Shown: one piece after another, positions 12,085 to 26,110 of the stretch
How positions within the stretch are numbered: position 1 is the first letter of the stretch
Layout of the letters: every line of letters begins with the position of its first letter
Origin: Apostichopus japonicus
Taxonomy: Eukaryota > Echinodermata > Holothuroidea > Aspidochirotida > Stichopodidae
Reading direction: 5' to 3'
Assembly (NCBI RefSeq): GCF_037975245.1
Contig: NC_092572.1
Span: 2,331,501 to 2,395,500 of the forward strand
DNA length: 64,000 nucleotides
Position numbers and translations under genes: made by a program
The notes under the pieces: model-generated
What the model was told of the DNA's origin: nothing
Database searches by the model: none
The model's input: only the letters and a program-made list of their open reading frames with translations

Positions 12085-12087
<3 letters not shown>

Positions 12088-12152
<65 letters not shown>
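12088..12152. repeat. (TA)n microsatellite
   Basis: About 65 bases of TA repeat. With the next tract it brackets a 211-bp unique segment. Confidence 0.97.
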
Positions 12153-12155
<3 letters not shown>

Positions 12156-12361
12156 CAACAAGCGTTATGCAGCTGAGGAGGAACTTACAGAACTTCGTGG
12201 TTCTGCACTGTCACCACACATTTGGTTCCTTGCTGGGACTATGTAAATATTGACTGTATATCATGTTATGCATTATTTTTAGTTTTGCCAACCTTTATGC
12301 TTAACATCTCCTTGTGCGAAAATGGTTACTGAATGGTACCGTGTTTTGATAAAAACTATTA

Positions 12362-12479
<118 letters not shown>

Positions 12480-14056
12480 ACACATGTATATATTTGTATA
12501 AATACACATGCATTTTCCTGATCCCTGGTTAAATATCGTAGTTTACCAGCAGTGTAACAACCATAACTGGTCTATACCAAGTTAATACAAGATCTAAGGT
12601 CGTTGCAGTCTAACTTTACATGTTGAAAGAATGCAGAACCGAGAGTTACTTAGCAATGTTAATAGTACACAGCCTTAGTTTACAGAATGGTTTCTGTAAT
12701 ATTTTGCATACGACGATAATAACTGTCGTATCATATGGTGATAGTCACGAAGTAGCTTTATGTTTTTACGATACAGACACAAGTCATCTGCTTATCGGAA
12801 ATCCATTAATGACATAATCCTTTCATTATTTTATTCTGATTTATAGGTAATGAAGAATCATGTAAGGTGCATTCTGAAATGATATGATTCCCACAATATA
12901 TGTTAACAGGAATATATTTGCCTGCCATTTGCTGTTGCGGCTGATCCTATGCACAATACAATTAAATATACCCTTACACAATACGAGAAGTCGCAAGCTA
13001 TGTATACGTTTCAAAATATATATCAATGTAAATTTATTTATGGTTCTTTTGTTTGAAATGAAATTAAAACTAGTTTTTCCCTCTGCTGGACATATCGTGC
13101 AAGTTCTTGAATGGAATAGTTGTTCTTGAAATAGTTTTACGATCTATTGTCAATATGATATTTCTCGATAAACGGGAACACAATGCCTAACGATGGCTGT
13201 CTTTGTTCTTCAAGAAATTGAATTCTCTCGTACACATACAATTGTGTTTTGCCCTTGAAATCTGTTCGATTCTATTCAAAGCCATTTGTAATAGTTCCAT
13301 TCATTATCCTTAACTTTATTCGTAGATTCAATAAAGGGCAAGAGAGGTACATCTTTACATTACATGTGTCGTTTCATCTCTTGTTTGGTTTTTCAACAAA
13401 GTGTTGCTTTATTGAATGATTTATTGCCATCAACCTAGCAACACGTAGAACAAGTCATGTACGACGTTTATAACGTACTATTTAAATACATAAATTTTTA
13501 TTTCTGATTAATAGAAACATTTATGAAGTTGAAAAATACTTCATCGAAAGTATCTTAATTAATGACTGAGTTTTGAAGACTTTCCAAATATATCTGCAAT
13601 GTAATGTTTGCGAAACTGACGTGGAAAGGGGATTTGTAGCAAGTACAATACAAACAAACAACGAACAATGAAAGAGTAAGATTCGTGACGGTTTCTTTAA
13701 CCTTCAATCTATTTTGTCCCAATGAATAACAAAATGGTGACTCTTTGTCTTGCTTTAACGAATGTTTACATACCTAATGTACACTAAAACTCAATATGTA
13801 TGCTGTTTACTCTGTGTCGTTGCCACAGGTCAAACAGTTCATTATGTCGTGTGTTGGCTAGAATTCAAATGCTAGCGTAACGATGGTAGTATGTTAAAAT
13901 GTGTAGACACATTCACAAAAAAGTGAGTAACGCTATGTTTCTGTCTGAGAAATGTTGTTCACATTTATTTTCTTTGGTGAACGATGTGGCTGCAAGTTAC
14001 TATGATTTTTTTTTTTATAATACTCAACAATTCTTTGCTCATAGTTTCATGTGTAA
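12480..14056. other. AT-rich intergenic DNA
   Basis: Only short open frames without recognisable domains; no splice-consistent coding exon found. Lies between the TRIM gene and the receptor pseudokinase gene. Confidence 0.4.
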
Positions 14057-14083
14057 AAGGACAGTATACTGACAAGCCACACT

Positions 14084-14152
<69 letters not shown>

Positions 14153-14182
14153 TTTGATGTGGTTTATCAGTATACTGTCCTT
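14057..14182. repeat. Inverted repeat around a (CA)n(TA)n core
   Basis: Arms of 24 bp at 14057-14080 (AAGGACAGTATACTGA...GCCAC) and 14159-14182 are reverse complements with two mismatches. Between them lie (CA)n from 14084 and (TA)n to 14150. It can fold into one long hairpin and may be a MITE-like unit. It is about 0.25 kb upstream of the receptor gene start. Confidence 0.85.
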
Positions 14183-14436
14183 GAAACATAAAACTAACAT
14201 TGTAGCTGTAGAAAGTCTTTCTTCCCTACACAATGAATGTTTCTATGGTTGTGCGCCTAACAATAAAGGAAACCATCCGATAATGAAAATGAAAATGGTC
14301 AGGAATGGTCACAAGATGTCATATCAGCCAATCAGACGTAAGAATGAAAATGAAAGATGAAGGGTTTGCAAACTTGTGGTTGTTGTCTAGTACAATACGC
14401 GTTCATAAAGAGTCATATCATACCTGGACGTCCATC

Positions 14437-17400
14437 ATGAAGCACAACTTCTTATTCCAAAATTTCTTTCTCTCTTACCTTTTGATAATGGTTTCTTTGA
14501 CAAGCCTACTGCGTGTAACGGGTAAGTTAATTTATTTATGATATGGCTGCACGTTTCCTTTGTCTTTCTTTTCAATTTTAGATTTAGAGCTAAATGCCGT
14601 TTGAAACAAACACAGAAGGACAACAAACAGCTTTAGAAAACCCGTTTGCTTCCGAGCCTTTCCTGAAATATAAAACTTGAAGAGAACCTCTGCGACATAT
14701 TTCTTTCCTTTATTATATTATATTATATTATAGTATTGTATTATAGAGTTCATAAAGTTTTTCTATAAACTGTTCTTTTTATTGTAGCGAAGTGTCAACA
14801 TTTCATAATAGATCATATCAATTAAACTTATATTTGGTTTCATAATTGCAAGTACAAATTATGAAAATCACGATCATTTCTTTCAATAAACCTAGACTTG
14901 ATGTATCGTATGTATATCTGTTTTGGAATACTGATAGATTGAAGTTTGACGTAGAACTTTACAAAGTCTTAAATAATGACTAGACATACTGAGCCCATAC
15001 TGCTTACGTTGAGGTTTTATTTCACATGGTTGTATAGATGATATGTTCTGAGTGTTTGTCAAAAAGAAATGTCAATTTTAGACGTCAAAGATATACTCAT
15101 CCGATAGATTAGGTTTATATTTATTCCAAAGCGAAAGATTTTGCTAATAGCTACTTTTCATTTCTGTATAGATGTAGTCGAAAAGTTTAGAACTCCCATC
15201 ATCTCCAGGATTCATACTTGTTGCTCTCACGGTAGACCTGCCACTCTATTTAGCTTGAAGCATGACTTTAGACAGGTGATGAAATGAGAAATTAGAAGGA
15301 TAATTATTTCCATTATTTCTTGGATGCTATTCGAGCACTCTTTTCCACTGTCTTCGTTTTTAAATTCGTCTTTCCCCCATTTCCACTGATTTCAACAGAG
15401 ATTTCAGTAACTACTGTTAATCTTTAAAAAAAGAAATACTACAGTAAAAATTAGATCGTGCTGATAAATATGATATAAATCGGTAGCATGTGCTATAAGG
15501 ATTACAGTAAGAACTGAGAATATCTATAATACCAACAACTGCATCAAGCTGGATTTGTTGGGATTGCACGTGTCCTCATTTTTTACTGTAACCATAATAG
15601 CACATTCTACTGATTTAAGCGCAATCAAGCCAGTTTTTACTCTGGTGCAAATATTTAAAATTTACAGTAGTAACCGTGTTCTCTGTCTGTATCGGGTGTC
15701 GTTTCTTTCTTTTTCACTCCAGCAGTATCGGGAGATCTTAGTGCCTCTCTTGGCGCTACCATCCAGATGCGTTGCACTTGGCGTGATACTCAAAAACCAT
15801 TGATGATAATTTGGCGGCACAATGGTACAGTCATATTAAGTCAATCCATTTCTCGCCTACAAGAAGAGACAGACAGATATCTAGCGACACTGCACGAGAA
15901 CTCGTCCGTTGCCTCTCTTTACATTCATGGTGTAAAGTCTGAGGATAAAGGAGGGTATTCTTGTCATCCCGTAAATTCAGAGTCGGAAAAAGATATCTGC
16001 AATGTTCTGGTGATAGGTACGTTGTATGATACCTGTATATTATAACTTCTATAGCTGATCTCAATAGTAGATAAGCGTATATAAAGCGCTTGAATGGAAC
16101 TCATGTTGTTAAAAATTTTAAATTTCAGATGTATGCATATTGATATTTTATGGCTGCAGTTAGGATTTCCGGGTAACGGAATAGTTACAATATTAGTTCA
16201 TTGTAATATCGATTTTCGTCCACAGAATATCCCCGCGGGAATCCTGATTTTAGCGATACAGACGACCTTGCTACACAGGATGAGTTTGAACCAAAAAGTA
16301 CATCTAGCACACATGTACTTATCAATCAAACGGAGGACTGCGCTGTAGTTGCAAACGTCAATGTATCATTTTTCACCAAATCGTCAGACTTTCCAGGTTA
16401 GTATGAATTATCATATATAATAAAAATACTCGAGTTGTAAAGCTTCGTGGAATTAAGTGATGGCGTTTCAGGGGGACTTCATTTCATATTTTTTTTTCAA
16501 TCTTAAAGAACATATTCAAGTTTTACACACAGTCAAAAGCATTCTATCCTATATAAGGAACACCAATGTGAAAGTCATTTCGAATATAGCACTTCAAACA
16601 GTTAATATTATTTATATACTGAAGTACACACTTGTGAACGAAATATTTAGTTTATACAGAATGATACTTAACTTGAGCTATCTGAAGCATCGATTAACTG
16701 AAACTGAGAAGTAAGAAACTGTCAAGTGTTTACATTTTGTGTATGACGTTAGCTTTGTAGACGATAAATTCATTAGTTCATTCAACGAGTGGTATTCGAC
16801 GAGTTTATACTTTTTAAAGCATTTGAATGAAAGAATTGCAATAGCTCCTGGAGCACATTTTCATTTCTGGTACTGTTATTATTGCAGTGAAAACGACGCA
16901 AGTAACTCCGAAAATGGTCACAGGTAGTCTCGGTTCACATGGATCAACTTCCACACTAAGCCCTAACTCAACCAGTGTACATTGGATCTTTATCGTGATC
17001 ATTCTGTGCATTCTCGCAATCGTGGTTGTTGCTATGATTATAGCAGTCGCACGAAAAATACGTAAGTTTCCAGACAATCTTTAGGGACGGAAAACTGATC
17101 GTATCTCCTTATATCTCTTGAATAAGAGGTTATAATCTCAAGATTTGCAACGTGAACCGCGAAATAACAGCAAATTAGATTTGTTAACACTCCCAAACAA
17201 AGCATTGGGCGACAATGCGAACTCCATTGACACCAAGGTTTTACTTCATCTTCAGTGATATAGTTATGCAAGTCCTCATTTACGTAATGATAATTAATAT
17301 TCCATGGTGATTTAAGGACTTTCATATAAAGAAGTGTATTAAACCATTTTAAGCTTATCATAACATTTCCCATAAATATTCCTGAGTGTTATTGTGTATT

Positions 17401-20400
17401 ATTTAATGTTTCGTCTCAGAGATATGGGTTCCTTCACAATGACCTAATATAAGGCTTTTACATATATGCATGTTCATTGCATGAAAGGTTTAGAAAAAAA
17501 ATGTAGAAACACTCAATTTATTGGTCTGGTGTCATTTAACATCACAAATTTCATTTTCAGTCCTATGTGGATTAAAGTTACTTAAAAGATTAAGCCATAT
17601 AAAGTAATGCTATGTGAGCTTTATCAAATCTCGATAATATTATAACAGGAAAGTACAATACAGAGAAAACAATACACATATGCTGTAAAATATCACATGA
17701 TCCAACTAGTTTGTGTTCATATCCTCAACACAAATGTTTTGATATCCATATGGTGCCATAGTAGTTGGGTAGTATTGGGAAATTAGCTATTAAAAAATAA
17801 CTTAGTAACAATTTCAATCTATCATTTCATCTTAACAGTAGTTTGAGATTATAAGATGTTTAAAAAGAATGGTCTCTTTCATGATGATAGGTAGGAATTA
17901 AGGGTTGATTTTTTGCTATTTGTTCTGTGCAATTATTGTTTATTACCAAACCGGAAAATTGTCCTGACTTAATGACTCATCATTTCATTTTATTTATTTC
18001 AACTGAGCAAATTCGGCATGTTATACAATGAACGAGATATCCCGCATAGTGTGCAAATTTCTACAAACGTCCTTGCTGTATACTCTTCAAACTTACTTAC
18101 GTTCTTACAATTATTTGGGAAATGTTTACTTGATATAGTAATAAACATATATCAGAAAATGATGGTCAAAAGTAACAAGAGATGTTTATCTTTATTTGTG
18201 TTATCGTAGTTATCCATCCCAAATTAGCATAATCATCATGTAAACGCCCATGTCGCAAGACTGACTGCTTCCCACCATAAACATTGGTCATACGTCAGCC
18301 AATCAAAGCAAAGTGAGTTATACTAATTCTGTAGAAAAAACAACGCGGAAATATCATCAGATTATTTTCAATGGTAAATTATTCACAAATTAGACCCTTT
18401 TAAGTTATATTTGAAAACAGGTGTATAGAATTAAGAAGTAATATAATAGAATGTCCTAGGATTACCGCCTTACATAATTTATGTTACACTACTTTCAGAC
18501 TGAAATCACAGCACACATCTATGGTTATGCGAAATGAAGTTATAAATGATGGGGAGAGTGGAAAATGAACACATCAGTTTCGTGAAAGAAAGAAATATGA
18601 AATTGTCCTTTTTAAGACATGTGAAACTGAAAACAATTGAGCAGAAGAGAAATCCTTAGTTTAAATTGCTTTCGTAGACCTGCTGACGTTGTTAAGCATT
18701 ACAATAAGTAATAACTTTATCTTTCACTTTTCCTTTGACAGGCTCTCCTGCGCAGTCACAGTCCTCAAATTTAATCACAATGTCGTAAGAATAAACAGTT
18801 TTCATTCCATTCATGTCCAGTTTTCAATAAGTTAAATCACACAATGGTATGAATAGACGGGACAAAATAGAAATTATTAATAACTTACAAAGGCAAATCA
18901 CAAAAGGAAGGAAAAAGTTATCACATTTGTAATGCACACTCTTCTCTGTTGGTACTTGATGCCTCTAACTTGTCGGGACAATATCAAAACTGTTGTTGGT
19001 GCGTTTCATGGAAATGCGTAAAAGGACACACATATCGTGGCATGAACCTTTTTGAACAGGCTATAGATGGATAAAAAATACATGAATAAGGTTTTGGTTG
19101 AAAGTTCGTTGAATGTGACTCCCATCTACGAATCCTATGTACGTGTGTTTGTGAGTGTTGGTTGGGGCCTTTCCCGAAAAACGAAACAAAGCTAGAGAAT
19201 AAATGGCGTATTCTAATGCAGATTAGACTATAATACAGGACTAAAAAACATCTAAACTCACGCTTTGCTAAAAAATAGTTTTGGATTCTGCAATAAAATC
19301 TTTCGGGCTTTTGCGCACGGAACTAAAAACATCAGCAAATTGCATCTTCGCGTTCGACTAAAACGCTGGTGGAACTCATTGCAATTTATATAACAAAAAC
19401 AAGTTTCTTTGGAAATCAAACAAATACAAACGCTTCATTATGGCACCCTTAGGAATACATGGCTCTGCTGATCATTTAGCCAAATGCACAAACAAATACC
19501 TATTTTCTTTTGTAATTTTGAAGAAACCGTTCGTTGCCCTCTGTCCCGGTCAAACTCATTCGTTCATCAACTTCGCGTTACTCTGGTGACCAAGGTAATG
19601 GCATTTTAAGAAGTTTAAGAAGTTTTGTATAACTTGATTCCCTTTTACTGAGAACCATATCAGAACAAACTACATTTTGTTATGTTACTATGTGCAGTAC
19701 CGTAACGTAAAGCAGTTCTCTCAAAATACTTCAACTATGATTAAAATCCTTTATCAATATCCAAGTTGAGAATCATCATCAGTTTTTTAAGCATTGTTAA
19801 ACTAGATTAGTCGCACTGATCTTGATAATTATGTCATGGTCATTTATGATACTTTAAATAAAGAGATAGAGGAGATACCTAATGTGCTTCAACGACTTAT
19901 ATAAACACACAGTTAAGAAAGCTTTGAAAATCCTCATTAGTTCAAGCAATAATTTTTACTTACTTAATTGGTTTCTTCACAAGCATATGTGAGGTTCTTA
20001 AATTCATATAGAGTTGTTTGTACCTTGCAGGTATTTACAATGCTATCCGAGAAAATGTCAAAAAGAATCACAAGACAACTATATTGGAGATAGCGCTTGA
20101 AGACATAACCTTCGATGTGCAAATCGGGAAAGGAGAAAAAGTTCAGTCTTGGCGAGGAACCTTCACTCACCCTAAGAATGGAGTAGTCACTGCAATGATC
20201 TCGTCAGCAAGTGGTAGCCTATATATTTCATATATTTTGTGTGTTTTGTGTTTATTCTGCTAGACTAACCTATCGAATACTGTATATCATAGTTTCCAAT
20301 GTCCGACATACAATGACATTTTAACATACAACCATACCAAAGGTGAGTTATTTCATTATATTTCAACTGCCACATATTGCTTAACATAGGTCGCGTAACT

Positions 20401-23400
20401 GACTATGCAATCAAAGAGAAACACTGTTGAAAAGATGATCAATTAGTTCACTTTACAGTAAGAAAACACAATCTAGAACTTTAGCGATATTTAAAACCTA
20501 TTGACATAAACATTTATATGGTTAATATAATTCTTATTTGTTAGTTACAACACCAATCTCACATTGGTATATGTTTAATTTCCAATGGAATGGATATGCC
20601 GTCGTCTTCAGTTTTTTGATGAGTTACATTACATTGCCTACATTACAATGTGTTACATTGAGTTACATTACCCTGCATACAGATTCGTCTAGTTTGATAG
20701 GGCACAAATGATGCAAAATGTTGCAAAAATATTGCAAAACTTAAATGCCACCACGCATAGTATTTCTATCATAAATTGGTAAATTTTGAATAACTTTTAT
20801 ATGCTCCTTTGAACTAAATAAACCTTCTAGGACAGAGGGAGGTTGCCCTAAGCAACAATCTATGTTTATCCAATCTCAATATTCCAGATACTAACGAGCT
20901 TCGTCTTTACACCGAGTGGTTCCGTTACGTCAGCAATATCGTTACGATACCTGCAGAGAGCGACAACATTGTGTTGATATACGGATTGTGCCTGGATATA
21001 GGTACGTCTAGAAGGAACGTTTTGATTGGTTTAACGTGGTAAAAGCTGTTTTATGTATTCATAATAAATCATTTTATACATTTACATTTGTTACGATGAG
21101 GTGTGATGAGAAAAGTACTTTACAATACATTTTCATTTCGCGTTTGGATTGGTGTAACAAATAAAACATTTATATTATCAAAGAGGAAGTAAAACCACGG
21201 GAACAAGTCAGCATAGCAGGAGAGTACATGAAGCTGTTGTTGGTTTGTGTCAACATACACTCGTTTAGAAAATTGATTGAAGACGAGACACTTCAGTAAA
21301 AGCATGAGACCGAATCGGGGGGGGAGGGGGTGGGTGGGTGAGGAGGGGGCTAACAACTCATTGTAACCTCGGAACAGAGTAAGAATAAAGTCTGTTAATC
21401 ACTCATATTCAGTACTTCCATTATACCTTTACACCCTTAATTATCTCATCATAAGTTTGCTCCATCCATTAAAAAGAGTTATAAGTTGTCGATACATGGT
21501 GATACGATTGTATGAACTAATTACGTCACATGGTACGACCAATATGAAACAACAATTCAAATTTTTCTTCTCCTTCTCTTTACCTTGAAAAGACAACATT
21601 TTTCTGGTCAAAGAATACTTGAGCTGTGGATCCCTGGCTGATCATCTTAATGCTGATCGCTCAATGAACATGAAATATACCGACTTGATGAAGGAGTCTA
21701 GGAGGTCAAAGTTCATTTCATTTACGATGGATATCATTCGTGGCATGAACTTTCTTAATTCTAACGGGGTGCGTTTTTTGTTGTGTGTTTTTTTTTTGTC
21801 GTTGAAGTATACAAACATAAATCTGGAATCAGTGTTGTAGGACTACAGCTAAATTGAACAATGGTATGAATAATCTGTCACTTATTCACACTTATATGGC
21901 GATAACACAGGACGGTACTAATTACAAATATATTAAATATATTACACTGTTGTTATTTCTCTTTTTTCAACACTGTTGTTCTATTGCGTTTATGTTGAGC
22001 TCATTTGGTTTACCATTGATGCATGTTAAGTGGTTGATGTGCTTCCTCTCAGTGATGTAAACATTACCATAGCACATCACATCAATAAATTATTTTAAGA
22101 ATTGGACACATGAAAAGTGCTGACCAGTACTCTATTTTACAATCGTAAACATCTGCTGCTATTTTAAGGTTTGTTTAACTTACCTTTCCTTCACCAACGT
22201 TTGAATCACCTTGCCATCATGCCTCTTATCATACTTTTTTTTTTTCAGTGGGCTCATCCGGGGCTGTGTTCTTCAAAAATATTATTAAGTGCCGACCAGA
22301 CGTGCAAGCTTTACGATTTTTGTACATTTGATGATGTGAAAACAAAAGTTTCGGCAATAATTGAAAAGGTTTGTACGTTTGAAGTTCTTTACTTTATAAA
22401 CTATAATGTTCAACAATTAAAAAAAAAACTAAAAGCTAAAAACGTAACACCGTAAGTTGTTTATTTGCCGAGAGAGTTGTAGACAAATCGCGCTGGTGTT
22501 GTGTTTGCAGTTTCTGACCCATTCAGGTATAGGTTTCGCATTTCACCGATACTGATTATTTATCATGATTACCAGTAAATGTTAACGCTAAAGGAAGATC
22601 TATATTGAGTAATAATTCTGATAAGCAATATTTAATAACCTTTCATATGAAATCAATTCTTATAACAGAGAGTGACAAAACTTGAGTGGATTGTGCCGCC
22701 GGAGACCTTGTGTTACAGAGAATACAACTACTATAGTGATGTATGGACAGTTGGTACAGTCATTTGGGAGATATTCTCAATGGGTGAATATTTTGAGTTA
22801 CATTAGAATAATAATAGTTCATTATATTAACAACTTGAATCAAAGTATAGATCATTCGTTTATAGACTACACGTTAATGTTCGTTTAGTTCCTTTAGTTC
22901 ACTGACGGGGATCTTCCATCTAAGGGAGGCCTACATTAGCGAATGTCGTTATTTAAAATTTGTTCAACGGTGTATCAGGATCTTACATACACAAACTTGA
23001 TTCTTAACATATAAACATAACCTTTTTGTTACAAATCATAACACAGGAATCCCGCCTGATGAGGTACAGCCTACTCTTTTAAACGCTTCTGCTGAGAAAG
23101 TCCCTTCCCGGATGTCATTTATGGGGAATACAAAAGATTTGCCACCAAAGCCTGCGCAGTGCCCGTATGTAGTGTGAGTATGACAGAATCGTTTTCGGGA
23201 AAGTGTTAACACTTTCACGACACTGAACAAGTTAACATGTGAAAGTTGAATTTGTCAAAAGGTGTTGAAAGGGTGGAGGATGGGTGGGGAATAGGGAAAC
23301 TTGTATATTAGGACATACAATCCGTAGGATAGATGACTTATTGAGAAATCATAGGTTTTCGGACATCTTTTAAGTTGATCTTTACTGTTAAGATTGATTT

Positions 23401-24291
23401 AATTTGATTTTCAAACAGATATAAGGCGATCACCCTTTGTTGGTCACGCGATCCTTTGACTCGTCCTTCCTTTCGAGATTTGACGGAATATCTGGAGAGC
23501 GCTCTATCAGTTCACAACCTAACCACACGTGTTGAAAAGGTAAGGGTTAGTTTACAAGCAAATAGCATACATGTGTAGTCGAGCAATGATCTTTATCAAA
23601 ACAGACAAACTAAAGAGACTGAATTCTTACTTATTCAAGTTTTTAATCATGTGAAGAACAGAATTAAATTCTGATTTTCTTTCCTCATAATATAAAATTA
23701 CATGTGTACAAGGATAATTTAAATGAACGTTAACTATCTCAACTTGGTGCAACAACTATTAACTGTGACAATACTAACGTTTTATCAAGACATAGGAAAT
23801 AACAACAGGCTCAACAAATGTTAATTCCATTATTGTAGATATTGTCACGTAATCATGTCCTGATTTTCCAACATTGTTATGTGGATATTACCAGTCATAT
23901 GTGATACGATTCATCTTTCTTCAGAATGGAGGGTAAACCGTCCATGCATAGAGATATTCATGGAAAAAAAGTCGACTTTCTTTCGTGATTACAACATACT
24001 AACAATTTGGATGAATCTAGAATAACAGAAGCATTTATTCATTTGTTATATTTTCATCGGGCCGAAGTCAATGCTATCAATCTTGATACTTGTAACATAA
24101 TATCACTTCTTATTAATATATTGGCCTACATTGATTTGATTTATCTCTTTTAACCCGGTTTAAATAATTTTCCACAGAAAACAGAAGAAAAATACCTATC
24201 TCCAGACGATCCGGTGTTAATTGACTGTTTGAGGAAAACCGATACAAAGTCTTCTGACGACTGTGCCTTCACAACCATGACAACTGTTTAA
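14437..24291 (+). CDS. Single-Ig receptor tyrosine pseudokinase, 12 coding exons
   Basis: Exons: 14437-14521, 15723-16016, 16226-16396, 16888-17061, 20031-20210 (or 20213), 20888-21001, 21593-21768, 22249-22368, 22669-22783, 23047-23173, 23419-23539, 24178-24291. All junctions are GT-AG and keep frame, giving about 596 aa. Order: signal peptide (about 1-28), Ig domain (C46, W59, DKGGYSC with C109), Ser/Thr-rich stalk, membrane segment (about 216-238), kinase-like domain (about 260-570), short tail. Kinase landmarks are clear: IGKGEKVQSWRG loop, NIVLIYG, LVKEYLSCGSL hinge, GMNFL, PPETL for APE, SDVWTVGTVIWEIFSMG, CW..DP..RPSF. Catalytic residues are lost: the VAIK-type Lys is missing (VVTAMI), HRDLAARN has become HPGLCSSK (401-408), and DFG has become DFC (421-423). 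It should therefore bind and scaffold rather than phosphorylate. Closest by style to FGFR/VEGFR/Tie-like kinases; exact family unsure. Confidence 0.87.
15720..15725 (+). promoter_or_regulatory. NAGNAG tandem splice acceptor before the Ig exon
   Basis: CAGCAG at the start of the receptor's Ig exon. Using the first or second AG adds or drops one codon (Ala-Val versus Val) without changing frame. Confidence 0.55.
18742..18788 (+). other. Possible alternative last exon of the receptor gene
   Basis: After an excellent acceptor (CACTTTTCCTTTGACAG) the sequence reads in the phase required by the membrane exon (17061): RSPAQSQSSNLITMS, then TAA at 18786-18788, with AATAAA at 18790-18795. Use of this exon would give a membrane-anchored Ig protein with no kinase-like domain. 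The poly(A) signal is unusually close to the stop, so it may be chance. Confidence 0.3.
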
Positions 24292-25490
24292 AGTACACTG
24301 CGAAACGCAAAAGACTACTGTTTAACAAAACTGTAATACTTTTCTGATCAATTAGTTTACTAAATATGTAATTTACAATGACTGACCACCATCTGAGTAA
24401 CATGTGCGTGTTTGATGTCTACTAATGGAGCCATCAGTAATTATTGAAATACATGTAGATACATGCATTTCGATGCAGAGGATTGTGTACGCTTTGAAAG
24501 TGATGTAAGTTATGATATAGCGCTGTCTTTACCAATATATGAACGCCCCAAGGATACAACATCGCAAGTGTGAGCACCGATACTCGAAGAACGTTTTACT
24601 ACTTGCACAGAGTTCATGATTTGATGGTCTTAACCGTTACTTTTAATCCATTGTGAAGTCTTTAAATTGAAGTCAGACAAAAGTGGTAATTTTATTTGGA
24701 ATAATTACTTTTTCTTAGCTTATACATAAAAATATCATATTATTTACGTTTGCTTTATCTACTTCTTCTCTTATCTCAAAATGCACATGATATCGTCTTA
24801 ATAATTAAGATTTTGATTTTTTATTCACTTGAAGCAGTCAACAGGCGTTTAGTAATATGCAGAACACACTTTTAAGTATTGTTAATCTTTGCCATCTCTT
24901 TAAAGAGATAACAAAAAATTGAAAATTTGTGTAAAAAGACTAAGTATTCTCACCCTTGAGCTGAAAATCTCCTAATATCAGAAGCTTGAATACAATAGGG
25001 GATTCATTGATTTCATGAAAATGTTTTACATAAAAAGTATTTCTTTAATGGCAAAAATTTATTTCATTCTATGAATAACTGAATTATGACATCATTCACT
25101 CTGCGGTTGCCGAAAACATTTACAAAATTGCAGCAAATTTGAAAAATCATACCAACGTCATACAAAATGCTTAGAGGATGGGAATTGGTGATAAGTAGAC
25201 AGCAAATGTAAACAGCTATCCTTGAAATTTGATCAAGAGCTTCAAACTTGCTCGTGCATTTATTTCTATGATATAAAAGATTTAAAAATTAAGCGAAACT
25301 TCGCTTTCTTGATGATCACAGTTTAAACTTTAACGAAATTAATTCTAGAATTTAAAATATTACAAACGAGTACCTGGTTATCAATATATGATGAAACACT
25401 GATAAGTATGTCGTTCAAATTGATTGCCGCACGCAATAGTTGAGTTCATCCATACAGGAGTCGTATCGAATTTGTATAACAAGCGAGGCT
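24292..25490. other. 3' flank of the receptor gene
   Basis: AT-rich; probably holds the 3' UTR. No canonical AATAAA was found soon after the stop, and no other gene is seen. Confidence 0.4.
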
Positions 25491-26110
25491 TGAGTCAACC
25501 GTTTAGTTACCCAAAAGAAGACATTCTTCAGCCCATTACTTTGCGCGTTAATCTTTGTGGTACACTGTTGACGAGATTAAACATGTAAGTGTCTTCGTCT
25601 ATCTATTTCTACAACAGAGGAAGTTTTCGTCAACACATTAGTGTGTGAGTTAATCTATCGAATTACACAAAAAAACCTAGTATGTCAACCTGTTAGTGTG
25701 TGCATTAACCTTTTTGTGTTACGATGAAATACATCAACCCCGTCAGCAACCTGTTTGCGTCAATCTGGTTGTGTACCACTGAATGCAGTTTTCAACCCAT
25801 TAGTTTGTTCATCCATCCACTTCTACAACAGACGAGGCTATCATAAACCAATTAATGTGTGGATTAACCAGCGTTTTGTTACACTGATGAAAAACATAAA
25901 CCCATAAAGTGTGTGCGTAAATTCATTTGCACTACAGACAACTTTTGCGCAAACCTTTCTGTGAAACAATATAAACATTTTGCTTAAACAACAGAAAGGG
26001 CTTTCATCAACCCATTAGAATGTGCTTCAACCCATTTGTGTTACACTATAAAAAAAAGTATGTAAACCCATTAGTATGTGAGTCCATCTGTTAGTCTTGT
26101 AAGCGAACTT
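25491..26110. repeat. Degenerate tandem repeat (CAACCCATTAGTGTGTG motif)
   Basis: The motif CAACCCATTAGTGTGTG followed by TTTTGTGTTACAC and CTACAACAGACGAGGCT recurs at irregular spacing with heavy divergence. The same family reappears at 29860-30120 (same orientation) and 33780-34420 (mostly inverted), so it brackets the transposon cluster. Confidence 0.6.
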
